64,000 bases of DNA from an uncultured Croceitalea sp. (GTDB lineage: Bacteria; Bacteroidota; Bacteroidia; Flavobacteriales; Flavobacteriaceae), in the NCBI GenBank assembly GCA_947495075.1, contig CANLXH010000002.1:1054001-1118000 (forward strand), in the 5' to 3' direction. The notes beneath the pieces are model-generated. The model saw only the letters and a program-made list of their open reading frames with translations, was not told the origin of the DNA and did not search any database. A program made the position numbers and the translations under genes. Numbering within the stretch: the first letter of the stretch is position 1; each line of letters opens with the position of its first letter. This document shows, piece after piece, positions 17,521-25,876 of the stretch.

Positions 17521-17923
17521 CTAATTTATTACTCCTTTGTTTAAATCACTAGGCTCTAATAAATCCCAGAGATTTCCATATAAATCTTCAAATACAGCTA
17601 CAATCCCGTAGGGTTCTGTTTTAGGCTCTCTAATAAATTTAATTTCATTTAAAATCATATTGTTGTAATCTCTCCAAAAGTCATCAGTAAACAAGAAAAG
17701 AAAAACTCTTCCACCTGTTTGGTTTCCAATGCTTTTTATCGGCTGTTTTTGCTAATAAAAGTGAACATTCTGTTGCTCCGGGTGGAGTTACTACAACCCA
17801 TCTTTTATTCTCACTTAGTTTTGTGTCTTCGGTCAATGTGAAGTTTAACTTTTGTGTGTAAAATTCTATGGCTTTATCATAATCCTCTACAACTAATGCG
17901 ATATGAGCTATTTTTTGTTTCAT
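17521..17923 (-). pseudogene. VOC/glyoxalase-fold protein gene broken by a frameshift
   Basis: The first frame (from ATG 17923) reads MKQKIAHIALVVEDYDKAIEF, a typical VOC metal-fold start, and runs to ATECSLLLAKTADKK before going out of frame. After a +1 shift near base 17731 the frame resumes as IGNQTGGRVFLFLFTDDFW and continues through EPYGIVAVFEDLYGNLWDLL to a TAG at 17521, the expected C-terminal half. A few residues may also be missing at the junction. Unshifted, the product would be a 79-residue fragment. Either a recent pseudogene or a sequencing error; position in the operon suggests it was once functional. Confidence 0.8.
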
Positions 17924-17925
17924 AT

Positions 17926-18900
17926 TTAAAATACGCCTGCTTTTAATTGTAGTCCTTCTGCTTCGGCGAAACCAAACATAAGGTTCATATTTTGGACGGC
18001 CTGCCCAGAAGCACCTTTTAGTAAATTGTCGATTGCTGAGGTTACCAGTAAAACATCATCGTCTTTATGCAAATGAATATGACAATTGTTCGTATTTACC
18101 ACTTGTTTTAAGTGAATAGGTTCTTCTGAAATTTGAGTGAATAATGCTTTGGAATAAAAATTCTTGAATAGAATGTTGGCATCTTCTAAAGAACCATCAA
18201 ATCGAGTATATGCTGTTGCCAAAATCCCTCTAGTGAAATTACCTCTATTAGGAAGAAAACGTAGTTTTCCTGTTGGATGTCCAAAAGAGTTTAAATTTTC
18301 GCCTATTTCACCTAAATGTTGATGAGTAAAAGGTTTATACCAGCTCACATTATTGTTACGCCAGCTAAAATGGCTGGTTTCTGAAGGTTTAATGCCTGCT
18401 CCAGTACTACCCGTGACCGCATTTATGTGTACTTCGTTGACTAACAAGTCTGCTTTTGCCAATGGCAGTAATGCTAACTGAATCGCAGTCGCGAAACATC
18501 CTGGATTTGCAATGTATTTTGCTTTTTTTATTTCTGTCTTAGACAGTTCTGGCAACCCGTAAATAAATGATTTTCCTTCAAAATTTGAATCGGCTTTAAG
18601 CCTAAAGTCATTACTTAAATCAATAATTTTGGTTTGTTCGGAAAAGGTGTTTTCTGAAATAAATTTAGATGAATTGCCATGTCCCAAACAAAGAAAGACA
18701 ATGTCTACATTTTTGTTAATGCTACCCGTAAAAGCCAAATTGGTTTGACCCAGTAAATCTGCGTGTACTGATGTTATTGCCTTACCAGCTCTGGTCGTGC
18801 TATAAACAAAATCAATTTCAACCTCTGAATGATTCAAGAGTAATCTAATTAATTCTCCCCCTGTATAACCAGAACCACCTATAATACCTGCTTTAATCAT
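17926..18900 (-). CDS. argC: N-acyl-gamma-glutamyl-phosphate reductase
   Basis: A 324-residue NADPH-dependent reductase giving N-acylglutamate semialdehyde. The N-terminal GGSGYTGGELIRLL nucleotide-binding motif and the catalytic cysteine in ANPGCFATAIQLALLPL are clear, and HQHLGEI matches the conserved histidine region. It belongs to the shorter type I ArgC group. It lies 41 bases after argG and two bases before the frameshifted VOC gene in the same transcript. Confidence 0.94.
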   Translation of the reverse strand: MIKAGIIGGSGYTGGELIRLLLNHSEVEIDFVYSTTRAGKAITSVHADLLGQTNLAFTGSINKNVDIVFLCLGHGNSSKFISENTFSEQTKIIDLSNDFRLKADSNFEGKSFIYGLPELSKTEIKKAKYIANPGCFATAIQLALLPLAKADLLVNEVHINAVTGSTGAGIKPSETSHFSWRNNNVSWYKPFTHQHLGEIGENLNSFGHPTGKLRFLPNRGNFTRGILATAYTRFDGSLEDANILFKNFYSKALFTQISEEPIHLKQVVNTNNCHIHLHKDDDVLLVTSAIDNLLKGASGQAVQNMNLMFGFAEAEGLQLKAGVF

Positions 18901-18941
18901 ATTTATGTTTTATTTTCACTAACATTAATAATAATCAACTC

Positions 18942-20126
18942 TCAATGAGGGTTTACGTGATTAGCGATTTTCCCAGCGTTGGACATTATTTTTATGAAGC
19001 CCTTAGCTTCCTCTGCCGACCAAGCTTTATTCATTTCACCGTAGCTTCCAAAAGAAGCGTTCATGAGATCATGTTCGGAATCTATACCATGCAGTCTAAA
19101 CTGAAAAGGATAAAGTCCAACAAATACATCACCAGAAACATGTTTTTGGGTATCTAATAAAAATGCTTCTGTATTTCGCATTACTTCATCCAAATAATTA
19201 CCCTCATGTAAAAGCATACCGTAAAAATTACCCAGCTGCTCTTTTTGATACTGTTGCCATTTACTTAAGGTATGCTTCTCCAACAGATGGTGGGCTTTAA
19301 TAATAATTAATGGTGCAGCTGCTTCAAAACCTACCCTACCCTTAATACCGATAATGGTATCGCCGACATGAATATCCCTGCCAATAGCGTACTTTGAAGC
19401 CATGACTTCAAGTTTTTCGATGTTTTTTATAGGAGTATTTTCATCGCCATTAATAGCTGCTAATTCTCCTTTTTTGAAAGTCAGTTTTACTTCTGTAGGT
19501 TCTTTTTGTTGTAGTTGACTTGGGTAGGCAGAATCTGGAAGTGGTAAATTAGATGTTAAGGTTTCATCACCACCTACTGAAGTTCCCCAAAGCCCTTTGT
19601 TAATAGAATACTTTGCTTTTTCCCAAGAATAGTCTACTCCATTTGCTTTTAAATATGCTATTTCTGCTTCTCTTGCCAATTGATTATCTCTGATAGGGGT
19701 AATAATTTCAATTTCCGGTGCTAGAGTTTGAAAAATCATATCAAACCGTACTTGATCATTACCAGCACCAGTGCTTCCATGTGCAATGTATTTTGCACCA
19801 ACTTTTTTAGCGTGATTTACAATTTCAACCGCCTGAACAATTCTTTCTGCACTAACCGAAAGCGGATAAGTGTTGTTTCGTAAAACATTGCCAAAAATCA
19901 AGTATTTGACCACCTTATCATAAAAGCTCTGAACAGCATCGATAGAAGTGTAACTGGTTGCCCCCAAGGCAATAGCCTTTTCTTTTATTGTTGAAATTTC
20001 TTCAGATGAAAATCCGCCAGTATTCACGCTTACGGCATGAACTTCAAAGCCTTTTTCTTGAGAAAGGTATTTGGCGCAATAAGATGTGTCCAATCCACCA
20101 CTGTATGCGAGTATTAATTTTTTCAT
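18942..20126 (-). CDS. argG: Argininosuccinate synthase
   Basis: A 394-residue ATP-dependent ligase joining citrulline and aspartate. The PP-loop LAYSGGLDTSYC at residues 4-15 binds ATP, and AHGSTGAGNDQVRFD is the second signature. The start ATG overlaps the stop of the upstream GNAT gene by four bases, so the acetyltransferase and argG are co-translated as the first two genes of the operon. It is unusual in this operon that the penultimate pathway enzyme precedes the early ones. Confidence 0.94.
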   Translation of the reverse strand: MKKLILAYSGGLDTSYCAKYLSQEKGFEVHAVSVNTGGFSSEEISTIKEKAIALGATSYTSIDAVQSFYDKVVKYLIFGNVLRNNTYPLSVSAERIVQAVEIVNHAKKVGAKYIAHGSTGAGNDQVRFDMIFQTLAPEIEIITPIRDNQLAREAEIAYLKANGVDYSWEKAKYSINKGLWGTSVGGDETLTSNLPLPDSAYPSQLQQKEPTEVKLTFKKGELAAINGDENTPIKNIEKLEVMASKYAIGRDIHVGDTIIGIKGRVGFEAAAPLIIIKAHHLLEKHTLSKWQQYQKEQLGNFYGMLLHEGNYLDEVMRNTEAFLLDTQKHVSGDVFVGLYPFQFRLHGIDSEHDLMNASFGSYGEMNKAWSAEEAKGFIKIMSNAGKIANHVNPH

Positions 20127-20737
20127 TTCGATTTTTTCTTTAAAAACAGGTTTTCCTTAATTCCTTTTAGTCTTTGAAAAGCCTTACTGTTTAGTTTTTC
20201 TTTGTCTTTTGATTGGGTTACAGGGTCGTATAGCATGCCTGTGCATAGGCACATTTTTCTTTCGGTGCGGGTTAGAATATCAAAATTCTTACAAGTTTGG
20301 CAACCCTTCCAAAAATCGGGGTCATCTGTTAATTCTGAAAAGGTCACAGGTTTGTAACCCAATTCGTAATTCATTTTCATGACCGGGAGACCCGTAGTTA
20401 TTCCAAAAATTTTGGCATCTGGAAATTTTTCTCGCGATAATCTAAAAATTCGTTTTTTGATTTTTTTGGCAAGACCTTGATTACGAAAATTAGGATGAAC
20501 AATTAATCCAGAATTCGCAACAAATCCTTTATTCCCCCATACTTCTATATAGCAAAAGCCAGCAAATTTACCTTTCTCTAATGCTATTACTGCATTACCG
20601 TTTTCTAGCCTTTTAAGAATATATTCTGGTGTACGCTGAGCGATACCAGTGCCTCTTACCTTTGCAGATTCTGTTATGGTGTCGCTTATAATTTGGGCGT
20701 ATTTAAAATGTGATTCGTTAGCAACAATGATTTCCAT
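20123..20737 (-). CDS. GNAT-family N-acyltransferase, first gene of the arginine operon
   Basis: A 204-residue GNAT-fold protein. The acyl-CoA-binding motif A is NFRNQGLAKKIKK (residues 83-95), preceded by the strand GLIVHP. N-terminal KVRGTGIAQRTPEYI resembles the start of the ArgA-type acetyltransferase domain. A C-terminal cysteine cluster, C146-x2-C149 and C163-x-C165, may bind metal and is not a standard GNAT feature. No argA or argJ is visible, so this protein is a candidate for making the N-acylglutamate that starts the pathway; that is inference. It follows the attenuator-like leader. Confidence 0.75.
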   Translation of the reverse strand: MEIIVANESHFKYAQIISDTITESAKVRGTGIAQRTPEYILKRLENGNAVIALEKGKFAGFCYIEVWGNKGFVANSGLIVHPNFRNQGLAKKIKKRIFRLSREKFPDAKIFGITTGLPVMKMNYELGYKPVTFSELTDDPDFWKGCQTCKNFDILTRTERKMCLCTGMLYDPVTQSKDKEKLNSKAFQRLKGIKENLFLKKKSK

Positions 20738-20755
20738 TGCTAAATGTTTTAAAGT

Positions 20756-20811
20756 AAATAATAAAAATTGTTTGTGAGACTTGCGGGAATGGACTCACCT
20801 ATTCCCATAGG
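20756..20811 (-). promoter_or_regulatory. Overlapping RNA hairpins of a putative arginine attenuator
   Basis: Read on the minus strand after the leader-peptide stop, three mutually exclusive hairpins are visible. A: CCTAT-GGGA-ATAGG (20798-20811). B: GGGAAT plus GG pairing with CC plus ATTCCC (20785-20806, eight pairs with one bulge). C: GTGAG with CTCAC (20774-20798, 15-base loop), followed by AAACAATTTTTATTATTT. A blocks B, and B blocks C. C with its U-rich tail is the best terminator candidate but is weak, so the assignment of terminator and antiterminator is uncertain. Confidence 0.55.
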
Positions 20812-20824
20812 ATATCATGCACCC

Positions 20825-20905
20825 TTACGGGCGACGGCGGCGAGCGAACGGACGTACTGGAGCTGAATAGCTCTCAAGTGTAGATATGTAGTTTTGTTCG
20901 TTCAT
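20825..20905 (-). CDS. Putative arginine leader peptide (26 residues)
   Basis: ATG at 20905, TAA at 20825-20827. The peptide ends VRPFARRRRP: Arg18 and four consecutive Arg codons 22-25 (CGC CGC CGT CGC, 20831-20842) right before a Pro and the stop. It lies 87 bases upstream of the GNAT-argG-... operon. Arg codons here are CGC/CGT in a GC-rich patch, unlike the AGA-rich usage of neighbouring genes. An in-frame TGA lies just upstream of the ATG. Clustered codons for the pathway's end product before overlapping hairpins is the classic layout of ribosome-mediated attenuation. A CCC-GUAA-GGG hairpin spans the stop codon. Confidence 0.75.
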   Translation of the reverse strand: MNEQNYISTLESYSAPVRPFARRRRP

Positions 20906-20912
20906 TATGATT

Positions 20913-20920
20913 CAAATGTA
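20913..20920 (-). promoter_or_regulatory. Putative -7 promoter box of the arginine operon
   Basis: On the minus strand this reads TACATTTG, an exact TAnnTTTG match. Transcription would begin near 20906-20909, a few bases from the leader-peptide ATG at 20905, so the leader mRNA would be almost leaderless. No clear -33 TTG box is seen; a weaker overlapping TTAATTTG lies at 20921-20928. Confidence 0.5.
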
Positions 20921-20939
20921 CAAATTAATTTAAATGTGC

Positions 20940-22316
20940 CTAATTCTCACTTAATTTTTTACGAAAGCCCAATTTAATGTTAGGATTTTTCATTATCTCA
21001 TAACAGAGGTAGCTTAATACAATGAAATATTCAATAGCGATAAGCCATAAATTTTCTTTAAACTCTGGATTTGAATAGGCGTAATAACTTAAAACTACCA
21101 TGGCAGACCATACAATAGGAAAACGATAATTAGAAAGAATACCCAGTATTAAAAGAAAAATAACATACCATGGATGTATGGTAGAGGATAGAAAATAATA
21201 AAAGGTGAGTAGTAAAAGCATAGAGCTTAATAGCGTACCCATGTTTTGGTTCTTTCTTAAAAAAGTTAGCAAAAGAGCTGCTATAATTATTATTTTGGGG
21301 ACTAGACTTCCATAAGATTTCACTAATTCCCAAGGTTTTGCTTCAAACTGAGTAACTGCTATTTGTTTTACCGCATTATAAAAACCAGCGTTAAATTCAA
21401 AATTAGAGAACCAAAGTCCTACTGTTTGCGAATAATTGCTAATAAATTCTGAGGAGTAAAAGGGTAATAAAAATAGGACACATGTTAGTCCGATAAGAGT
21501 ATAGAAAATAACACTTTTTTTAAAACCAAAGTGTTTTAAAAAGAAAGGTAGAAATAGGACAGGGACAAGTTTTAATAAGATAGAAAGTGCATAAATTGGA
21601 GCTCCCCATTTCCATTTGTCAAAGGCAATTAAGTAGATTGCCCATACAAAAAAGAAAAGCATTACACCCTCAAAATGTAAGTTTCCAGTTAATTCTATAA
21701 TAACAAGTGGATTTAAAAAGTACCAAAAAGCAAGATGTTTGGATTTGCCTAAGCTTTGAAGTAGTTTTCTTCCAAAAAATAAGATGCCAATATCCGCTAA
21801 AATTATGGTGAGTCTCATTATCACTAAGGAACCCAAAATACTATTACCTCCTAAAAATGAGGAAATTGTAAAAATGATCTGATTTAATGGGGGGTAATTA
21901 CTGTAATGTCTTGCACTTAAAGAACCCATACCTTTATACAATTCTTGGGCATTTGCAATCATTAAGTTTGGTTGTTCTATTAAAGTATTAGGAACATATA
22001 AATATGGGTTAATACCATGTTTTATGAGTTCCCCATCCCATATAAAGCGGTAGAAATCTTGCGATAGGTTTGGCTCAGTAAAAAGAAAAACAAGCCTGAA
22101 AAGTATACCGACAACTAAAAGAAATTTAAAATTCCATTTTTCAAACTGAATAAGCTTGTAGTAGAAAAAAAAGAGTGTTGCGAAAAGTGATAGTAGTCTT
22201 ATAAAATCTTCTCGTACTAAATCATAAGCGAAGACAATATAAAAAAACACACATCCCAATGCTATAAGTATTGGGTATTTGTGCAATTTAGTGTAAGACA
22301 GTAAAGCTTTTATCAA
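20940..22316 (-). CDS. GT-C fold membrane glycosyltransferase (GT87/mannosyltransferase-like)
   Basis: A 458-residue polytopic membrane protein with about ten or more hydrophobic helices. After the second helix cluster it has EPNLSQDFYRFIWDGELI and HGINPYLYVP, the loop typical of polyprenyl-phosphate-sugar-dependent GT-C enzymes (GT87/GT39-like), where the acidic residues near the first extracytoplasmic loop are catalytic. It likely adds a sugar, perhaps mannose, to an envelope glycan from a lipid-linked donor. The start is TTG at 22316 with no nearby in-frame ATG. Its gene end lies just upstream of the arginine leader promoter. Confidence 0.7.
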   Translation of the reverse strand: MIKALLSYTKLHKYPILIALGCVFFYIVFAYDLVREDFIRLLSLFATLFFFYYKLIQFEKWNFKFLLVVGILFRLVFLFTEPNLSQDFYRFIWDGELIKHGINPYLYVPNTLIEQPNLMIANAQELYKGMGSLSARHYSNYPPLNQIIFTISSFLGGNSILGSLVIMRLTIILADIGILFFGRKLLQSLGKSKHLAFWYFLNPLVIIELTGNLHFEGVMLFFFVWAIYLIAFDKWKWGAPIYALSILLKLVPVLFLPFFLKHFGFKKSVIFYTLIGLTCVLFLLPFYSSEFISNYSQTVGLWFSNFEFNAGFYNAVKQIAVTQFEAKPWELVKSYGSLVPKIIIIAALLLTFLRKNQNMGTLLSSMLLLLTFYYFLSSTIHPWYVIFLLILGILSNYRFPIVWSAMVVLSYYAYSNPEFKENLWLIAIEYFIVLSYLCYEIMKNPNIKLGFRKKLSEN

Positions 22317-22330
22317 GAGATTTAAGTTTA

Positions 22331-23104
22331 TTAATTTGTTGAAAGCTCTTTATTAATCATATTAATAAGTTCTTCTAAATCTTTTTGATAGTTGGGGTAT
22401 TCTCTTCTATATAATTGATCACCAATAGCGAGATAGTTTAGCATAACATTTTCAAACTCTTTAGAAGCCAAAAAGTGTTTGTTACTTTCAGTACTAGACG
22501 CCTCTGATATTTGCAGGTATTCAGAGAGACCTAATTGATCAAATATTACCCTAAAACTTCCTTTTTTCTTAACCATATCATGAGCCATATTGAAACTTTT
22601 ATAAAGTCCGGCTTCTTGTAACTGAAATACAGAGAGTTTAGCATCCCAAGATGCCAAAATACCCCTAATTGTATCGTTCTTTATATCTTTTAACCCCCCG
22701 GAGGCTAACAATTCACTGAGCGCTCCGTTTTCATTATCGAACTTTATTTGCCTTGTAAGAGGCATAAATAGCATATCGGAAAGATTAGTTTCGCTTAAAG
22801 TATCTATTTTTTCTTGATGATGAAATAAGGATATAATTGAACGATTGCTTTCTAATAATAGACCCAATGCTTCTTTTTCTCCTTGTAAAGAATTAAGGTT
22901 ATTGGTCATTTCTCCCATTATCAACCTTAAGTGGTTTTCTTGTTTTTTATCTATTACTCTTTGCTCGTTTAAATTATCTAGATACAATGCAATTAAGATT
23001 CCAATAACAACAAGTGTGATTTCACCTATAGCATAAAAGAAGTAAGCTTTAAATTTATTTTCTTTGAGAAGGTTTTCCCTGATTCTTCTGAAAAATTTTA
23101 TCAT
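22331..23104 (-). CDS. DUF6090 family membrane-anchored protein
   Basis: I start it at the ATG at 23104 (MIKFFRRIRENLLKE); a TTG start at 23134 would add ten residues. The motif FKAYFFYAIGEITLVVIGILIALYLDN is a single membrane helix typical of DUF6090 proteins, common in Bacteroidota and without known function. The remaining ~200 residues are helical and extracytoplasmic or cytoplasmic; topology is not obvious. It lies 14 bases upstream of the GT-C gene on the same strand, so it may be co-transcribed with it. Confidence 0.75.
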   Translation of the reverse strand: MIKFFRRIRENLLKENKFKAYFFYAIGEITLVVIGILIALYLDNLNEQRVIDKKQENHLRLIMGEMTNNLNSLQGEKEALGLLLESNRSIISLFHHQEKIDTLSETNLSDMLFMPLTRQIKFDNENGALSELLASGGLKDIKNDTIRGILASWDAKLSVFQLQEAGLYKSFNMAHDMVKKKGSFRVIFDQLGLSEYLQISEASSTESNKHFLASKEFENVMLNYLAIGDQLYRREYPNYQKDLEELINMINKELSTN

Positions 23105-23230
23105 TTTTCTAAAAGTATTAGTTGTTATTATCAACTAAGATAGGGAACAATAAAATCGTATTTAAGAATGCTGAATTTAAAAGAAGGTATTCTAACTATT
23201 ATTTTAAAAATTAAAGTAAAACCAATGGTA

Positions 23231-24715
23231 TTATGCCTTAGCGGTCAAAGATTTGAAGAAAACAAAACCAAAACCTAAGAATAGCATTAAATGAAATGGA
23301 AAAAGTCCAAAATCATTTAAAGGAACTGCACTATACATTCCAAATAGGAAATATAACATTAAAGCAAATTCAATAATCATATTAGGCGAAAGCTTGGTAG
23401 CTAAATAGCGATTACCCTTCCAACTATCTGTAATGTTATTAATATTGAATTTTGGTGTACGGACAAACTCACTACGCTTACCTAAATGACCTTCCATAAC
23501 TGCAATAGAATTATGCAGTGATAACCCTAAAGCAACAGAGAAAAATGTAAAAAAGAGTTTAATATAATCTATGAATTTATCAAATCCACTTCCCTGAATG
23601 CTTTTATAGGTATACCAATAACAGAAGAAAAGAATTATAGTACTTACAATGAAGAAACTTGTTACCTCAAAAACCCAACCTAAATGACCATAAGTGTTCT
23701 TTATATATAACATTGGGATACTTAATAAGGCTACTATGAATACGCACAAGAACATAGAACTGTTCAAAAGATGCATTACACCATGAAATTTGGTTTTAAA
23801 ATCAATATTTTTAGACTTAACAACGCTAAGTACAGTTTTTCTAAAGTTTTCAGCACCACCTTTATTCCAACGGAACTGTTGCGAGCGAGCTGCACTCATA
23901 ACTACTGGTAATTCTGCAGGAGTTTCTACATCTTCTAAGTATTTGAACTTCCAATTTTTTAATTGAGCTCTGTAACTTAAATCTAAATCTTCCGTTAGAG
24001 TATCACCTTCCCAGTTGCCAGCATCTAGAATACATTCCTTTCTCCAAATACCTGCAGTACCATTAAAATTGATAAAGTGCCCTTTAGAATTACGCCCAAC
24101 TTGCTCCAAGGTAAAGTGTGCATCCAAAGCAAAAGCTTGGATTCTTGTTAAAGTAGAATAATCTCTATTGATATGTCCCCAACGTGTTTGTACAACACCA
24201 ATTTCAGTATCTTTAAAATATGGAATCGTCTTTTTTAGCCAATCACTTTCAGGAAGAAAATCTGCATCAAAAATAGCAACAAACTCACCTTTAGCTACTT
24301 CTAAGCCTTCTTTTAAAGCCCCTGCTTTAAAACCTTGACGATTAGTTCTACATATGTGCTTTATATCCAACCCAGATTCTTGTAATTCTTTTACACGTTT
24401 TGCAGTGTCTACTACTGTATTATCTGTGGAGTCATCTAATACCTGGATTTCCAATTTGCTTTTAGGATATTCTATTTCAGCAATGTTTTCCAATAAACGC
24501 TCCATAACATATTCTTCGTTGTAAACGGGAAGTTGTATGGTAACATGAGGAATTTCTCTAGGATCTAAAAGATTAAATTTAGGAGCCTCGTCGTTTTGTT
24601 TTTTATTACTCAAATAGTTTACTAATAAATTTAACTGAGCAAGGCTGTAAAAAAAAATCAGAATTAAGGCCAAACTGTAAACCGCAATGATAATGTAAGC
24701 TATTGTAAGTCCCAT
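23231..24715 (-). CDS. Processive-type glycosyltransferase family 2 (cellulose-synthase-like)
   Basis: A 494-residue membrane glycosyltransferase. One N-terminal membrane helix is followed by a GT-A domain with VTIQLPVYNEE, VLDDSTDNT, FDADFLP (metal-binding DxD), the acceptor/base motif TLTEDLDLSYR and QQFRWNKG (QxxRW of processive enzymes), then four or so C-terminal helices. It resembles bacterial glucomannan/cellulose-synthase-like enzymes, making a beta-linked polymer from a nucleotide sugar. The sugar is not known. It overlaps in organisation with the DPM1-like GT2 just upstream (2-base gap). Confidence 0.82.
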   Translation of the reverse strand: MGLTIAYIIIAVYSLALILIFFYSLAQLNLLVNYLSNKKQNDEAPKFNLLDPREIPHVTIQLPVYNEEYVMERLLENIAEIEYPKSKLEIQVLDDSTDNTVVDTAKRVKELQESGLDIKHICRTNRQGFKAGALKEGLEVAKGEFVAIFDADFLPESDWLKKTIPYFKDTEIGVVQTRWGHINRDYSTLTRIQAFALDAHFTLEQVGRNSKGHFINFNGTAGIWRKECILDAGNWEGDTLTEDLDLSYRAQLKNWKFKYLEDVETPAELPVVMSAARSQQFRWNKGGAENFRKTVLSVVKSKNIDFKTKFHGVMHLLNSSMFLCVFIVALLSIPMLYIKNTYGHLGWVFEVTSFFIVSTIILFFCYWYTYKSIQGSGFDKFIDYIKLFFTFFSVALGLSLHNSIAVMEGHLGKRSEFVRTPKFNINNITDSWKGNRYLATKLSPNMIIEFALMLYFLFGMYSAVPLNDFGLFPFHLMLFLGFGFVFFKSLTAKA

Positions 24716-24717
24716 AG

Positions 24718-25407
24718 TTATTTAATGCTGTATTTGAATATCCAACCTAAAATTTTTACGCCAGCAAATATAGCACCTTTTACGGTACCAGAAACTTTTG
24801 AAACCCCAATTCTTTTTTTGTAACGCACTGGTACTTCGGTATATGCTAGTTTTTTACGTAAAGCTTTTAATTGCATTTCTACTGTCCACCCATAAGTTTT
24901 GTCTTCCATGTTCAATTCTTTGAGCTTTTCGTATTTAATTGCTCTAAAAGGCCCTAAATCTGTAAATTTTGCTCCAAAAAAAAGCTTCATTAAAAGGGTA
25001 GCTAGCTCATTTCCAAATATTTGAGGAAAAGTCATGGAGCCAGCCTCTCTTAACTTTTTAGTTCTGGCACCTATAACAAAATCCATATCTTGATTTAGAA
25101 TTGGAGCCACCACTTTATCTAGTTCTTCTGGATAATCAGAATAGTCTCCATCAATAAATACGATAATATCTGGTTGTTTGGATTGTTTGGCTATATAATC
25201 TATTCCCTTAAGGCAAGCATAGCCATAGCCTTTTCTATTTTCAGTGAGAACAGTAGCGCCAACTTTTTTAGCGTTTAATGCTGTATTGTCTGTAGAATTA
25301 TTATTAATAACAATGATTTCGGAAACAGATTTAGGAAGTTCAGAAACAACATGCGCTATTGAATCTCCTTCATTATATGCAGGAATAATTACTTTAATGT
25401 CTGTCAT
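24718..25407 (-). CDS. Glycosyltransferase family 2, dolichyl-phosphate-mannose-synthase-like
   Basis: A 229-residue soluble GT2 with VIIPAYNEGDSI, IVINNNSTDNTA, FIDGDYSDYPEEL (DxD-type metal site) and a final TVEMQLKALRKKLAYTEVPVRY region that matches DPM1/polyprenyl-phosphate glycosyltransferases. It would charge a lipid carrier with a sugar, possibly the donor for the GT-C enzyme downstream. It shares its first base with the stop of the YwqK-like gene, so they are translationally coupled. Confidence 0.82.
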   Translation of the reverse strand: MTDIKVIIPAYNEGDSIAHVVSELPKSVSEIIVINNNSTDNTALNAKKVGATVLTENRKGYGYACLKGIDYIAKQSKQPDIIVFIDGDYSDYPEELDKVVAPILNQDMDFVIGARTKKLREAGSMTFPQIFGNELATLLMKLFFGAKFTDLGPFRAIKYEKLKELNMEDKTYGWTVEMQLKALRKKLAYTEVPVRYKKRIGVSKVSGTVKGAIFAGVKILGWIFKYSIK

Positions 25408-25874
25408 TACTTGAGATCGGAAAGTTTATTTTCTTTTTTAAAACTGCTAAAACTAAACCACTCTTTTATTTTTTTTCCGTTTCTATACTTTTCTGCTGAA
25501 GTTAATTCTTCATCCATATATTTAAGACAATATCCATTTTTAATGCCATCTTTAAGTTGACATTTGTGATTAACCTTTTCATTTTTGTCGTAAAAAAGCC
25601 ACCACTTTACTTTTTGGCCATTCTTAAAATGTCCCTCCATCTCTAATTTTTCATCTTCACTATAAAAATACCAATAGCCCTTTTTTAAGTTCTTTTCGTA
25701 GTGTCCTTGAGACATGAGTTTGCCATTAGGATGATAGAATTTCCAGAAATCTTCTTTGGAATTTGCTATTTTCCAACCTTGAGATTTAAGTTTACCATTC
25801 TCATGGTAATCTCTATGGTAGGTTTTGTTAGGAATAATTACCAGAAAAAGAAATAAAGCAGCAATACGGAGCAT
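25407..25874 (-). CDS. YwqK-like MORN-repeat protein, exported
   Basis: A 155-residue protein with a hydrophobic N-terminus (MLRIAALFLFLVIIPN) and at least five tandem MORN/YwqK repeats of the type YHPNGKLMSQGHYEKNLKKG, with the glycine-asparagine-glycine-lysine pattern NGKxxxxG. YwqK proteins were named antitoxins by genomic context in Bacillus, but in Bacteroidota the same repeats occur in exported proteins with unknown roles. There is no toxin gene beside it. It sits between a DPM1-like GT2 and the ferredoxin membrane protein in a tight operon. Confidence 0.75.
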   Translation of the reverse strand: MLRIAALFLFLVIIPNKTYHRDYHENGKLKSQGWKIANSKEDFWKFYHPNGKLMSQGHYEKNLKKGYWYFYSEDEKLEMEGHFKNGQKVKWWLFYDKNEKVNHKCQLKDGIKNGYCLKYMDEELTSAEKYRNGKKIKEWFSFSSFKKENKLSDLK

Positions 25875-25876
25875 TC

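Noticed and set aside
20768..20890. GC-rich patch that looked like foreign DNA or an unknown RNA gene
   Set aside because: On the minus strand it is explained by the Arg-rich leader peptide codons (CGC/CGT) and the attenuator hairpins of the arginine operon.
25407..25874. YwqK-like protein as half of a toxin-antitoxin pair
   Set aside because: No toxin-like gene lies beside it, and it has an export signal and sits inside a glycosyltransferase/redox operon.
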